Source: Stenotrophomonas maltophilia
Lineage (GTDB): Bacteria > Pseudomonadota > Gammaproteobacteria > Xanthomonadales > Xanthomonadaceae
Assembly: GCA_002364755.1 (NCBI GenBank)
Contig: DEZI01000030.1
Span: forward strand, 1 to 64,000
Direction of reading: 5' to 3'
DNA: 64,000 nt
This document shows positions 43,522 to 52,140 of the stretch, piece after piece. A program made the position numbers and the translations under genes. Position 1 is the first letter of the stretch. Every line of letters starts with the position of its first letter. Under the pieces are notes generated by a model. It made no database searches. It saw only the letters and a program-made list of their open reading frames with translations, and was not told the DNA's origin.

Positions 43522-44252
43522 GGCAGCACCTCGCCCAGGTAGGTGAAGCTGCCGCTGGCGCCGGCGTCACCGACCAGCGCCATTTCCACGCTGGAACGTG
43601 CGCCTTCGCTGATTTCGATTTCGCCGTTGCCACCGTTCATGTCGGTCTTCACGTAGCCGGGGTGCACGGTGTTGACCTTGATCGGGGTGTTGCGCAGTTC
43701 GTAGGCCAGGGCCAGGGTCCAGCTGTTCACCGCCGCCTTGGAGGCGTTGTAGGCCGGGATCTTGAAATCGTAGATGCCCGAGTTCGGATCGGCGTGCAGG
43801 GTCTGCGAGCCGAGCATGCTGGACACGTTGACGATGCGGCCGGACTTGGCCTGCTTGACCAGCGGCAGGAAGGCCTGGGTGACCGCGACCAGCGCGAACA
43901 CATTGGTGTCGAAGGTGCGGCGCCAGGTATCCAGCGACTGCTCGGACGGCGCCTGCGCCGGGTTCTCGATCATGATGCCGGCGTTGTTGACCAGGATGTC
44001 CAGGCGACCATGGCGTTGGCGCACCTGCTCGACGGCCTCGGCGATGCTGGCGGCATCGGTCACGTCCAGCTGGATGGCTTCCACCGGCAGGCCTTCGGCC
44101 TGCAGCAGCAGGGCCTGCTCCACCGCGGTTTCGCGCTTGCGGCCGGCCAGCAGCGTGTGCACGCCGGCCTGGGCCAGCTGGCGCACGGTTTCCAGGCCGA
44201 TGCCACGGGTGGCGCCGCTGACCAGCGCGATCTTGTTCTGATGGGTGTTCAT
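43515..44252 (-). CDS. smeU2: Short-chain dehydrogenase/reductase SmeU2
   Basis: A 245-residue classical SDR. Cofactor motif VSGATRGIG, NNAGIM, VNVSSMLG (catalytic Ser) and AYNASKAAV (catalytic Tyr and Lys) are all intact. An SDR inside an RND efflux operon, between pump and outer-membrane gene, is the distinctive feature of the SmeVWX system. Its substrate is unknown; it may reduce pump substrates or electrophiles. Confidence 0.9.
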   Translation of the reverse strand: MNTHQNKIALVSGATRGIGLETVRQLAQAGVHTLLAGRKRETAVEQALLLQAEGLPVEAIQLDVTDAASIAEAVEQVRQRHGRLDILVNNAGIMIENPAQAPSEQSLDTWRRTFDTNVFALVAVTQAFLPLVKQAKSGRIVNVSSMLGSQTLHADPNSGIYDFKIPAYNASKAAVNSWTLALAYELRNTPIKVNTVHPGYVKTDMNGGNGEIEISEGARSSVEMALVGDAGASGSFTYLGEVLPW

Positions 44253-44315
44253 GGATTCATGCCTTGGTTTGGGGAAAGCGGCCGCCGCTCGGGGCGGCGA
44301 CCGCGGGAGTGCATG

Positions 44316-47300
44316 TCAGTGATGGAGGGTGGACTCGCCGTGCTGCACCAGCTGGCCACCGCCGTTGCGAGTGACGAACTTGCGCAGGGCCACGTAGAAC
44401 ACCGGGGTCAGGAACAGACCGAACAGGGTCACGCCCAGCATGCCGGCAAACACCGTGATGCCGGTGACAGAGCGCACTTCAGCGCCTGCACCATGGGACA
44501 GCACCAGCGGCACGGTGCCGGCAATGAACGCGATGGAGGTCATCACGATCGGACGCAGGCGCAGGCGGCAGGCTTCCAGCGCCGCTTCAACGATGCCCTT
44601 GCCGCCCATTTCCAGTTCTCGGGCGAACTCGACGATCAGGATCGCGTTCTTGCACGCCAGGCCCATCAGCACCACCAGGCCGACCTGCACGAACACGTTG
44701 TTGTCACCACCGGTCATCCACACACCGAACAGGGCCGACAGCAGGGTCATCGGTACGATCAGGATCACCGCCAGCGGCAGCGACCAGCTTTCGTACAGTG
44801 CCGCCAGCACCAGGAAGGCCAGCATGATCGCCACCGGGAACACGATGAAGGCGGCCTTGCCCTGGGTGGCCTGCTGGTAGCTCAGGTCGGTCCATTCGGT
44901 GGTCATGCCCACCGGCAGCACCTTGCCGGCGATCTCGGTCAGCTTGTTCATCGCTTCGGCCGAGGACAGCAGGCGGGGGTCGGCCTCACCGGCCAGGTCG
45001 GCGGCCGGATAGCCGTTGAAGCGCAGCACCGGGTCCGGGCCGAAGGTCTGCTTGATGGTGACCATCGAACCGATCGGCACCATCTCGCCGCGATCATTGC
45101 GGGTGCGCAGCTTGCCGATGTCTTCAACGCTCTCGCGGAACGGGCCGTCGGCCTGGGCGATTACCTGCCAGGTACGACCGAACTGGTTGAAGTCGTTGAC
45201 GTAGGCCGAACCCAGGTAGGTCTGCAGGGTGTCGAACAGCTCGGTGAGCTGCACGCCCTGGGCCTTGGCCTTGACACGGTCCACTTCCGCATCCAGCTGC
45301 GGCACGTTGGCCTGGTAGCTGGTGATCGGGAAAGCCATGCCCGGGGTCTGCGCGACGGTGCCCTGCATCGCCTGCACGGCATTCTGCAGCGCGCCGTAAC
45401 CCAGGTTGCCACGGTCCTGGATGAACATCTGGTAGCCGTTGCCGTTGCCCAGGCCCAGGATCGGCGGCGGCATCATCGCGAAGGCGAAGCCTTCCTGCAG
45501 CCCGGCGATCTTCTGGTTGATCTCGGCATTGATCTGCGCAGCGGTACGGCCATGACGCTCGGCAAACGGCTTGAGCGGAATGAACGCCACGCCGGTGTTG
45601 GGCGTGTTGGTGAACTGCAGCGCGTTCAGGCCCGGGAACGAAATGGTGTGCGCAACGCCATCGGTTTCCTGGGCGATCTTGGCGACCTTGCGCAGCATTT
45701 CATCGGTACGCGCGATCGATGAGCCTTCCGGCAGCTTCACGCCGGCGATCAGGTACAGCTTGTCCTGGGTCGGGATGAAGCCCGGCGGCACCACCTTGAA
45801 GACCAAGCCGGTACCGACCAGCAGGATTGCGTAGACCACGAACACCGCGCCGCGACGGCCGAGGATCTTCGAAACGCCACGCTCGTACTTTTCCGAACTG
45901 GACTTGAAGAAGCGGTTGAACGGACGGAACACCCAGCCGAACAGACGGTCGATGAGGCGCGTCGGCGCATCCTTGGCAGCGTCATGCGGCTTCAGCAGGC
46001 GCGCGGCCAGGGCCGGCGACAGGGTCAGCGAGTTGATCGCCGAGATCACCGTGGAGATCGCGATGGTGACGGCGAACTGCTTGTAGAACTGACCGGTGAC
46101 GCCGGACAGGAAGGCCATCGGCACGAACACGGCACACAGCACCAGCGCGATCGCGATGATCGGGCCGGACACTTCGCGCATGGCCTGGTGGGCCGCCGCG
46201 AGCGGGGTGAGGCCTTCCTCGATGTTGCGTTCAACATTCTCCACGACCACGATCGCATCGTCGACCACGATGCCGATCGCCAGCACCAGGCCGAACAGGC
46301 TCAGCGTGTTGATCGAGAAGCCCAGCAGGTACAGCGCAGCGAAGGTACCCACCACCGACACCGGCACGGCGATCAGCGGAATGATCGAGGCGCGCCAGGT
46401 CTGCAGGAACAGGATCACCACCAGCACCACCAGGGCGATGGCTTCGAGCAGGGTGGAGACCACGGCCTTGATCGAGTCACGCACGAAGATGGTGGTGTCA
46501 TACACCGCCTCGTACTTGACGTCGGCCGGCATGGTCTTCTGCATTTCGTCCATGGTGCCGATGACCGCATCACGGATTTCCAGCGCGTTGGCGCCCGGTG
46601 CCTGGAAGATGCCGATGCCCACCGCGTTCTTGCCGTCCAGCTGCGAGCGCAGGGTGTAGTCGCCGGCGCCCAGTTCAACGCGCGCCACATCGGACAGGCG
46701 CACGATCTCGCCATCGGTGCCGCTCTTGAGCACGATGTCGCCGAATTCCTTCTCGGACTTCAAACGGCCCTGGGCATTGATCAGGGTCAGGAACTGGCTG
46801 TCGGGCAGCGGTTCCGCACCGAGCTGGCCGGCCGAGACCTGCACGTTCTGCTCGCGCATGGCGGCAACCACGTCGCTGGCGGTCAGGCCGCGCGAGGCCA
46901 CCTTGTCCGGGTCCAGCCAGGCGCGCATGGCGTAGTCACCGCCACCGAAGATCTGCGCATCACCCACGCCCGGAATGCGGGCCAGCGCGTCCTTGACGTG
47001 CAGGCGGGCGTAGTTGCGCAGGTACAGGGTGTCGTACTTGCCATTGGGCGAGGTCAGGTGCACCACCATCAGGAAGGTCGGCGACTGCTTCTGGGTGGTC
47101 ACACCCTGCCGGCGTACGTCCTCGGGCAGGCGCGCCTGCGCCTGTGCCACGCGGTTCTGCACCTTCACTGCCGCCGCGTCCGGGTCGGTGCCCGGGCGGA
47201 AGGTGACGGTCATCTGCAGCACGCCATCGGAGCCGGCCACCGACTTGAGGTACATCATGCCCTCGACGCCGTTGATCGCCTCTTCCAGCGGGGTGGCCAC

Positions 47301-47486
47301 GGTTTCAGCGATGACCTTGGGGTTGGCGCCCGGGTAGACCGTGCGCACGACCACCGACGGCGGCACCACTTCGGGGTACTCGCCGATCGGCAGCAACGGG
47401 ATCGAGATCAGGCCGGCGGCGAAGATCACGATCGACAGCACCGCCGCGAAGATCGGCCTGTCGATGAAGAAACGGGAAAAGTCCAT
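44316..47486 (-). CDS. smeW: RND efflux pump inner-membrane transporter SmeW
   Basis: The 1056-residue proton-driven pump has the RND layout: MDFSRFFIDRPIFAAVL N-terminus, two large periplasmic loops and twelve membrane segments, including GIVVDDAIVVVENVERN (TM4 Asp pair for proton relay). It lies 63 bp upstream of smeU2 and follows smeV. SmeVWX overproduction is associated with resistance to chloramphenicol, quinolones and tetracyclines in S. maltophilia (established knowledge). Confidence 0.95.
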   Translation of the reverse strand: MDFSRFFIDRPIFAAVLSIVIFAAGLISIPLLPIGEYPEVVPPSVVVRTVYPGANPKVIAETVATPLEEAINGVEGMMYLKSVAGSDGVLQMTVTFRPGTDPDAAAVKVQNRVAQAQARLPEDVRRQGVTTQKQSPTFLMVVHLTSPNGKYDTLYLRNYARLHVKDALARIPGVGDAQIFGGGDYAMRAWLDPDKVASRGLTASDVVAAMREQNVQVSAGQLGAEPLPDSQFLTLINAQGRLKSEKEFGDIVLKSGTDGEIVRLSDVARVELGAGDYTLRSQLDGKNAVGIGIFQAPGANALEIRDAVIGTMDEMQKTMPADVKYEAVYDTTIFVRDSIKAVVSTLLEAIALVVLVVILFLQTWRASIIPLIAVPVSVVGTFAALYLLGFSINTLSLFGLVLAIGIVVDDAIVVVENVERNIEEGLTPLAAAHQAMREVSGPIIAIALVLCAVFVPMAFLSGVTGQFYKQFAVTIAISTVISAINSLTLSPALAARLLKPHDAAKDAPTRLIDRLFGWVFRPFNRFFKSSSEKYERGVSKILGRRGAVFVVYAILLVGTGLVFKVVPPGFIPTQDKLYLIAGVKLPEGSSIARTDEMLRKVAKIAQETDGVAHTISFPGLNALQFTNTPNTGVAFIPLKPFAERHGRTAAQINAEINQKIAGLQEGFAFAMMPPPILGLGNGNGYQMFIQDRGNLGYGALQNAVQAMQGTVAQTPGMAFPITSYQANVPQLDAEVDRVKAKAQGVQLTELFDTLQTYLGSAYVNDFNQFGRTWQVIAQADGPFRESVEDIGKLRTRNDRGEMVPIGSMVTIKQTFGPDPVLRFNGYPAADLAGEADPRLLSSAEAMNKLTEIAGKVLPVGMTTEWTDLSYQQATQGKAAFIVFPVAIMLAFLVLAALYESWSLPLAVILIVPMTLLSALFGVWMTGGDNNVFVQVGLVVLMGLACKNAILIVEFARELEMGGKGIVEAALEACRLRLRPIVMTSIAFIAGTVPLVLSHGAGAEVRSVTGITVFAGMLGVTLFGLFLTPVFYVALRKFVTRNGGGQLVQHGESTLHH

Positions 47487-47613
47487 CGAGGAATTCCTGG
47501 GAAATGCCGCCGACGGGCAACAGCCGCCCCGCCCCTCGTCAATCTGACGAAGGCAGGGAAGGCTGCCGCTGGCGCCGACAGCTAAGCGGAAACGTGGATC
47601 AGGAGACGGCGGA

Positions 47614-48834
47614 TCAGTGGTTCAGCGCGGCGGTGGCATCGCGGCCCGGTGCGGCGGCCGGCGGCTGCATGGCCACCGCCTTGGCCTGCACCGGCATGCC
47701 CGGCATGAAGACCTTCTGCACGCCGTCGATGATGACCTTGTCACCGGCGGCCAAGCCGCTTTCGACGATCCGCAGGCCTTCGGCGGTGCGGCCGAGCTGG
47801 ATGTCGCGGCGCTGGGCCTTGCCATCCTTGTCGACCACGTACACGTACTTGCGGTCCTGGTCGGTCAGCACGGCCTTGTCGTCGATCAGCATGGCCTGGA
47901 ACTGGCCGCTGCCGAGCAGCTGTACACGGGCAAACAGGCCCGGAGTGAACTGGCGGTCGGCGTTGTCCAGCAGCGCGCGGACGCGGATGGTGCCGGTGCT
48001 GCGGGCCACCTGGTTGTCGAGGAAATCGACCTTGCCGGTGTGCGGGTAACCCTCTTCACCGGACAGGCCGACCTTCACCGGCAGTTCGCTGTCACGCTCA
48101 CTCGGGCGTTCACCCTTGCGGGCCATCTGGGCGTAGCGCAGGAAGGTGCTCTCGTCGGCATCGAAGTACACGAACACCGTGTCCAGCGAGACCAGCGTGG
48201 TCAGCACGCTGGCGCTGTCGCCGGCGGTGACCAGGTTGCCGGCGGTGACCATCGCGCGACCGGCACGGCCGTCGATGGGCGCGCGCACCTTGGTGAACTC
48301 CAGGTTGAGGCGCGCGGCATCCAGTGCGGCCTGCGCAGCCTGCACCGCCGCACCGGACTGGTCCGCCGCAGCGCGACGCTGCTCGGCGGTCTCGGTGGAG
48401 ATGGCCTGCTGCTCGGACAGGCGCTTGGCACGCTCGGACTCGCTGCGGGCCAGGCTGGCCTGGGTGCGGGCACGGGCCAGCTCGGCGGCGGCGCGATCGT
48501 ACTCGGCCTGGTAGCTGCGGGCGTCGATGGTGAACAGGACAGCGCCCTTCTTCACTTCTTCGCCCTCAACGTAATTGACCTTGTCGATGTAGCCGGACAC
48601 GCGCGGGCGCAGTTCGACGCTCTGCACGGCCTCGACGCGGCCGCTGAACTCGTCCCACTGGCTGATCGGCTTGACCAGCACCGGGGCGGCACTGACCTGC
48701 GGCGGCGGCGGTGCGCCGGCCTCTTCGGCATGGCCGCCACTGCAGGCGGCCAGCACCGCGGCTGCGAGGATCGAGACGCCGGCCATCGCCAGGCGACGGC
48801 TGAAACGATGTGGGGTGGTGTTGGGGGAAGTCAT
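47614..48834 (-). CDS. smeV: RND efflux periplasmic adaptor SmeV
   Basis: A membrane fusion protein, 406 aa, with a lipoprotein-type signal (VLAACSGG, Cys31). It has the lipoyl-type halves around ELRPRVSGYIDKVNYVEGEEVKKG and LNLEFTKVRAPIDGRAG, an alpha-hairpin between them and a beta-barrel C-terminus. The start is the ATG at 48834; another ATG three codons upstream is possible. It lies between smeU1 and smeW. Confidence 0.93.
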   Translation of the reverse strand: MTSPNTTPHRFSRRLAMAGVSILAAAVLAACSGGHAEEAGAPPPPQVSAAPVLVKPISQWDEFSGRVEAVQSVELRPRVSGYIDKVNYVEGEEVKKGAVLFTIDARSYQAEYDRAAAELARARTQASLARSESERAKRLSEQQAISTETAEQRRAAADQSGAAVQAAQAALDAARLNLEFTKVRAPIDGRAGRAMVTAGNLVTAGDSASVLTTLVSLDTVFVYFDADESTFLRYAQMARKGERPSERDSELPVKVGLSGEEGYPHTGKVDFLDNQVARSTGTIRVRALLDNADRQFTPGLFARVQLLGSGQFQAMLIDDKAVLTDQDRKYVYVVDKDGKAQRRDIQLGRTAEGLRIVESGLAAGDKVIIDGVQKVFMPGMPVQAKAVAMQPPAAAPGRDATAALNH

Positions 48835-48925
48835 GGCATGCATCCGTACGGAAGGGGTGGTAATGCGTGTAAATCGAAGATCGGTAAATCGGCGGCGTAG
48901 CCTGCGACCTCAACGATGGTTGAGG

Positions 48926-49696
48926 TCAAGCAACGCCTGCGGTGTCGCGCCACAGGGGTGGCAGATCGAGGTTCAAGAGGCCGCGCGGCAGTTCCGCATC
49001 GCTGCTGTCGCAGCGGACGATGGCGCGGTTGTCGCGGCATCCATCGAGCAGGGACACCACGCGGCGACCGACCAGCAGCGAGCTGGGCCACTCGATGCAG
49101 GCGTTGGCCGCGTTGGCCGGGGTGCACACGGGGCTGCACACTTCCAGCATCTGCGCACGCACGCCCAGTGCCTGCGCTTCCTGGTGCACGACCTGCGCGT
49201 ACATGCGCAGCGCGGCGGTGGTGATCGAGGTTTCACCGTAGCCAGCCCAGGGCTTGGCACCGGCCGGGCTGCCGATCATCACGTAGCGGCGGGCATGCGG
49301 GTTGTCCTGCAGCAGCGGCAGCAGGTGGCGCACCGCGTGGGCGTGCGGCATCAGGTCGGCTTGGAACGCACCCAGCAGGGCATCGCCGCTGCGGTCGATG
49401 ACACGGCCGCGGTTGTACGGGCCGCCCATTGCCGCGACCACGGCCGCCAGCGGGCGCGGACGCTGCGCCACGCGTTCGGCCAGCACCCGTGCCGAGCCGT
49501 CGTCGCTGAGCGAACCCAGCATCGTCTGCAGGCCGGGCTCATCGGCGAACAGCTCGTGCAGTGCCGCCAGTCGGCCCGGATCGCGCCCCACCACCAGGAC
49601 CGGACTGCCGGCCTCCAGCAGGGCACCGACCACGCCCTGGCCGACGGCACCGGTGCCGCCGAGGACCAGGACTTCGGGCGTCAGAATCCCATTCAC
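48926..49696 (-). CDS. smeU1: SDR-family NAD(P)-binding protein SmeU1
   Basis: The first dehydrogenase gene of the efflux operon, 256 aa. It has a Rossmann opening VLVLGGTGAVGQGVV, the middle block PRPLAAVVAAMGG and a later YVMIGSPAG. The tyrosine-containing motif is YGETS where classical SDRs have YxxxK, so the catalytic Lys is absent. It starts with GTG and overlaps the preceding small ORF by 4 nt (GTGA), after a GGGAGGA ribosome site. The atypical active site suggests a changed or lost catalytic role. Confidence 0.85.
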   Translation of the reverse strand: MNGILTPEVLVLGGTGAVGQGVVGALLEAGSPVLVVGRDPGRLAALHELFADEPGLQTMLGSLSDDGSARVLAERVAQRPRPLAAVVAAMGGPYNRGRVIDRSGDALLGAFQADLMPHAHAVRHLLPLLQDNPHARRYVMIGSPAGAKPWAGYGETSITTAALRMYAQVVHQEAQALGVRAQMLEVCSPVCTPANAANACIEWPSSLLVGRRVVSLLDGCRDNRAIVRCDSSDAELPRGLLNLDLPPLWRDTAGVA

Positions 49697-49920
49697 GGGA
49701 CATTTCCTCCCAAATCCGGGATAGTCCCAATTCGACGCAGTCGGTCGCCCTGACGGGGGACCAGACGGATCGAACTGCCGCGCTGGCTACGGACGGGCGC
49801 GGTGAACTCCCGGAAATCCTTGTATACCAAGGAACTCGGGCGGGCTTCCACGGTCATGGCCTGGTCCAGAGCGTTCTGGCCGGCACGCCGGAAGTGGTCA
49901 AGAATGTTGCGCAGGCTCAT
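49693..49920 (-). CDS. Small leader ORF translationally coupled to smeU1
   Basis: I do not recognise this 75-residue Arg-rich protein (MSLRNILDHFRRAG... ends PDLGGNVP). Three signs support it as real: GGAG lies 10 nt before its ATG; codons in the first half are GC-ending, as in neighbours; and its TGA overlaps the GTG start of smeU1 (GTGA). A longer in-frame start at 49965 is less likely. It may be a leader that controls smeU1 translation or a small protein of the efflux system. An artefact is possible. Confidence 0.55.
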   Translation of the reverse strand: MSLRNILDHFRRAGQNALDQAMTVEARPSSLVYKDFREFTAPVRSQRGSSIRLVPRQGDRLRRIGTIPDLGGNVP

Positions 49921-49975
49921 GGGGGACGAGCTCCATTTCACGAATGGCGCCACGATAGACCTCAAACCTTTACTT

Positions 49976-50002
49976 GATTAGTCCGGATTAAGGGGAATAA
50001 TC
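49976..50002. promoter_or_regulatory. Inverted repeat GATTA-N17-TAATC in the smeRv-smeU1 intergenic region
   Basis: GATTA (49976-49980) and TAATC (49998-50002) face each other across 17 nt between the leader ORF and the divergent LysR start. The surroundings are AT-rich. The position and symmetry fit a LysR operator. No perfect T-N11-A box was confirmed. Confidence 0.45.
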
Positions 50003-50066
50003 ATCCCGTCCCCGGTCCAATCGATCTGTCACGATTGTCCCATCCCCGCCGTCCAGGATCCCGACC

Positions 50067-51095
50067 ATGTCCCACGATCTCAACGAGACGCTGATCTTCG
50101 TCAAGGTGGTCGAGCAAGGCAGCTTCATTGCCGCTGCCAAATCGCTCGGCCTGCCCAAGACCACGGTCAGCCGCAAAGTGCAGGAGCTGGAAACGCGCCT
50201 GGGTGCGCGCCTGCTGCATCGGACCACGCGCCGCCTCGGCCTGACCGAAGCCGGTTCGATCTACCACGAGCATTGCCAGCGCATCGCGCGCGAGCTGGAA
50301 GAAGCCGAAAGCGCGGTAAGCCAGCTGCAGTCCGGCCCGCGTGGCTGGCTGCGCTTCACCGTGCCCTACGCCATCGGCATCACCTGGATCGCGCCGCTGC
50401 TGGGCCAGTTCCATGCGCAGTACCCGGAAATCCGCCTGGACATGCATCTGGGCAACGAGAAGCTGGACCTGATTGCAGGCGAAGCTGATCTTGCGCTGCG
50501 CGTCGGCGCCCTGCCCGATTCCAACCTGGTGGCGCGCAAGCTCGGCAGCCTGCGCACGCAGGTGTTTGCCAGCCCGGCCTACATCGAACGCTACGGCGAG
50601 CCTCTGCACCCGGAAGAACTGCAGTTCCACCGCATCCTGGCCATGCGCAAGCCGTACCACACCGGCAATTCTCCGCGATTCACCTGGCAGCTGGGCGAAA
50701 ACGGTGGCGAGCTGCGCGATTTCCCGGTGACGCCGCTGATGACCGCCAACGACATGTCGGCGTTGAATGGCGCGCTGGTGTGCGGCGAAGGCCTGCTGCT
50801 GACCGGCGACGTGATGGCCAAGCCGTTCGTCGAATCGGGCATGGTGCGCCGCGTGCTGGCCGGCTGGACCGGCCCGGAAGTGGACTTCAACGCGGTGTTT
50901 GCCGGCGGCCGCCTGGTCTCACCGAAGGTGCGTGCCTTCGTCGATTTCCTGGTGGAGAAGCTCAACTTCGACGCCAACTACATGCTGGCGCAGTGCCCGG
51001 CGGCAAAGCTGGCACGGCAGCAGCAGGAAAAGGAAGACGCCGCGCTGGAAAGCAGTGGCAAGCGCATCCTCGAGAAGGTCACCGCTGCGGCATGA
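50067..51095 (+). CDS. smeRv: LysR-family regulator of the efflux operon, SmeRv
   Basis: A 342-residue LysR regulator. The helix-turn-helix is in LIFVKVVEQGSFIAAAKSLGLPKTTVSRK, and the effector domain starts near residue 90. It is divergent from the smeU1 operon, as in the described SmeVWX system. In that system SmeRv represses in wild type, and mutations in it switch it to activation (established). The Glu/Lys-rich C-terminal tail of about 40 residues is longer than usual for the family. Confidence 0.9.
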   Translation: MSHDLNETLIFVKVVEQGSFIAAAKSLGLPKTTVSRKVQELETRLGARLLHRTTRRLGLTEAGSIYHEHCQRIARELEEAESAVSQLQSGPRGWLRFTVPYAIGITWIAPLLGQFHAQYPEIRLDMHLGNEKLDLIAGEADLALRVGALPDSNLVARKLGSLRTQVFASPAYIERYGEPLHPEELQFHRILAMRKPYHTGNSPRFTWQLGENGGELRDFPVTPLMTANDMSALNGALVCGEGLLLTGDVMAKPFVESGMVRRVLAGWTGPEVDFNAVFAGGRLVSPKVRAFVDFLVEKLNFDANYMLAQCPAAKLARQQQEKEDAALESSGKRILEKVTAAA

Positions 51096-51101
51096 CCGAC
51101 G

Positions 51102-51125
51102 GTAGTGCCGGCCGCCGGCCGGCAC
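51102..51125. repeat. GTAG-type hairpin repeat (SMAG-like)
   Basis: GTAG followed by TGCCGGCC / GGCCGGCA across a 2-nt loop, between smeRv and the next, convergent LysR gene. Confidence 0.6.
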
Positions 51126-51136
51126 GTCACCGCGCA

Positions 51137-52021
51137 TCAACCCAGTACGTGCTCGACCAGCGCGCGCAGCTTCGGCTCGGCCTGGCGACGGCTGGGGTAA
51201 TACAGGAAAAAGCCCGCGAAACGCGGGCAGTACGGCTCCAGCAGTGACACCACTTCACCGCGCTGCTGCCACGGCCGCCACGTCTCTTCCATGCCGATGG
51301 CGATGCCCGCGCCGGCCAGCGCCAGGCGCACCATCACGCCCATGTCGTTGCTGGTGATTTCCGGCTGCACATCGACGCTGAACTCGCGGCCGCGCTCCTC
51401 GAATTCCCAACGGTACGGCGCCTTGCCCGGCGCACTGCGCCAGCCGATGCAGCGATGCTCGGCCAACTCGCGTGGATGCGTCGGCAGCGTGTGCTGATCG
51501 CGGTACGACGGCGCGCACACCACCAGCTGCCGTTGCCGCGCCGATACGGGCACGGCAACCATGTCCTGGGCAATGACTTCGCCCAGGCGCACGCCCGCAT
51601 CGAAGCCCGCGCCGACGATGTCGAATTCCTCGTCGCTTACCGTGATGTCCAGCTGCAGCGCGGGGTGTTTTGCCGCGAAGCTGGCCAGCAACGGTCCAGC
51701 GAGGAACGCTTCGGCGATGGAGGAGACCGCAAGCCGCAGCTGTCCGGACACGACGGCCTGGCGCCGTTGGGTGGCCTCCAGTGCAGTATCCAGTTCGGCC
51801 AGGGCCGGGCGCACTGACGCCAGCAGTGCCTGCCCGGCATCGGTCAGGTTGACGCTGCGCGTGGTGCGCAGGACCAGGGCGATGCCCAGCGACTGTTCCA
51901 GCTTGCTGATCGTCTGGCTGACCGCGGAGCGGGTCACGCCCAGATGGTCGGCCGCACCGGTGAAGCTGCGGCACTCGGCCACCCGCTGGAACACGGCAAG
52001 GGCATTGAGGTCGACGGACAT
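51137..52021 (-). CDS. LysR-family regulator paired with an SDR gene
   Basis: A 294-residue LysR protein (LAVFQRVAECRSFTGAADHL, TRSAVSQTISKLEQSLG helix-turn-helix). The effector domain contains DAGVRLGEVIAQDMVAVP, typical of the group that senses small hydrophobic or quinone-like molecules. It is divergent from a short-chain dehydrogenase (120 bp apart) and likely controls it. It belongs to the same protein family as smeRv but is not a close copy. Confidence 0.9.
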   Translation of the reverse strand: MSVDLNALAVFQRVAECRSFTGAADHLGVTRSAVSQTISKLEQSLGIALVLRTTRSVNLTDAGQALLASVRPALAELDTALEATQRRQAVVSGQLRLAVSSIAEAFLAGPLLASFAAKHPALQLDITVSDEEFDIVGAGFDAGVRLGEVIAQDMVAVPVSARQRQLVVCAPSYRDQHTLPTHPRELAEHRCIGWRSAPGKAPYRWEFEERGREFSVDVQPEITSNDMGVMVRLALAGAGIAIGMEETWRPWQQRGEVVSLLEPYCPRFAGFFLYYPSRRQAEPKLRALVEHVLG

Positions 52022-52140
52022 TGGTTAGCAGTACTTAACAGATTGATCGGCAATGGCCATCTTATCGCGACAACGCAGGCGATCTACCGTGGCGACACCG
52101 GGTCCAGACCGACCCTTTCCATCCGATCAGGAGTCCTGCC

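Noticed and set aside
46096..46659. Frames on the + strand within smeW
   Set aside because: Opposite-strand shadows of a 1056-residue RND pump; no ribosome site or domain.
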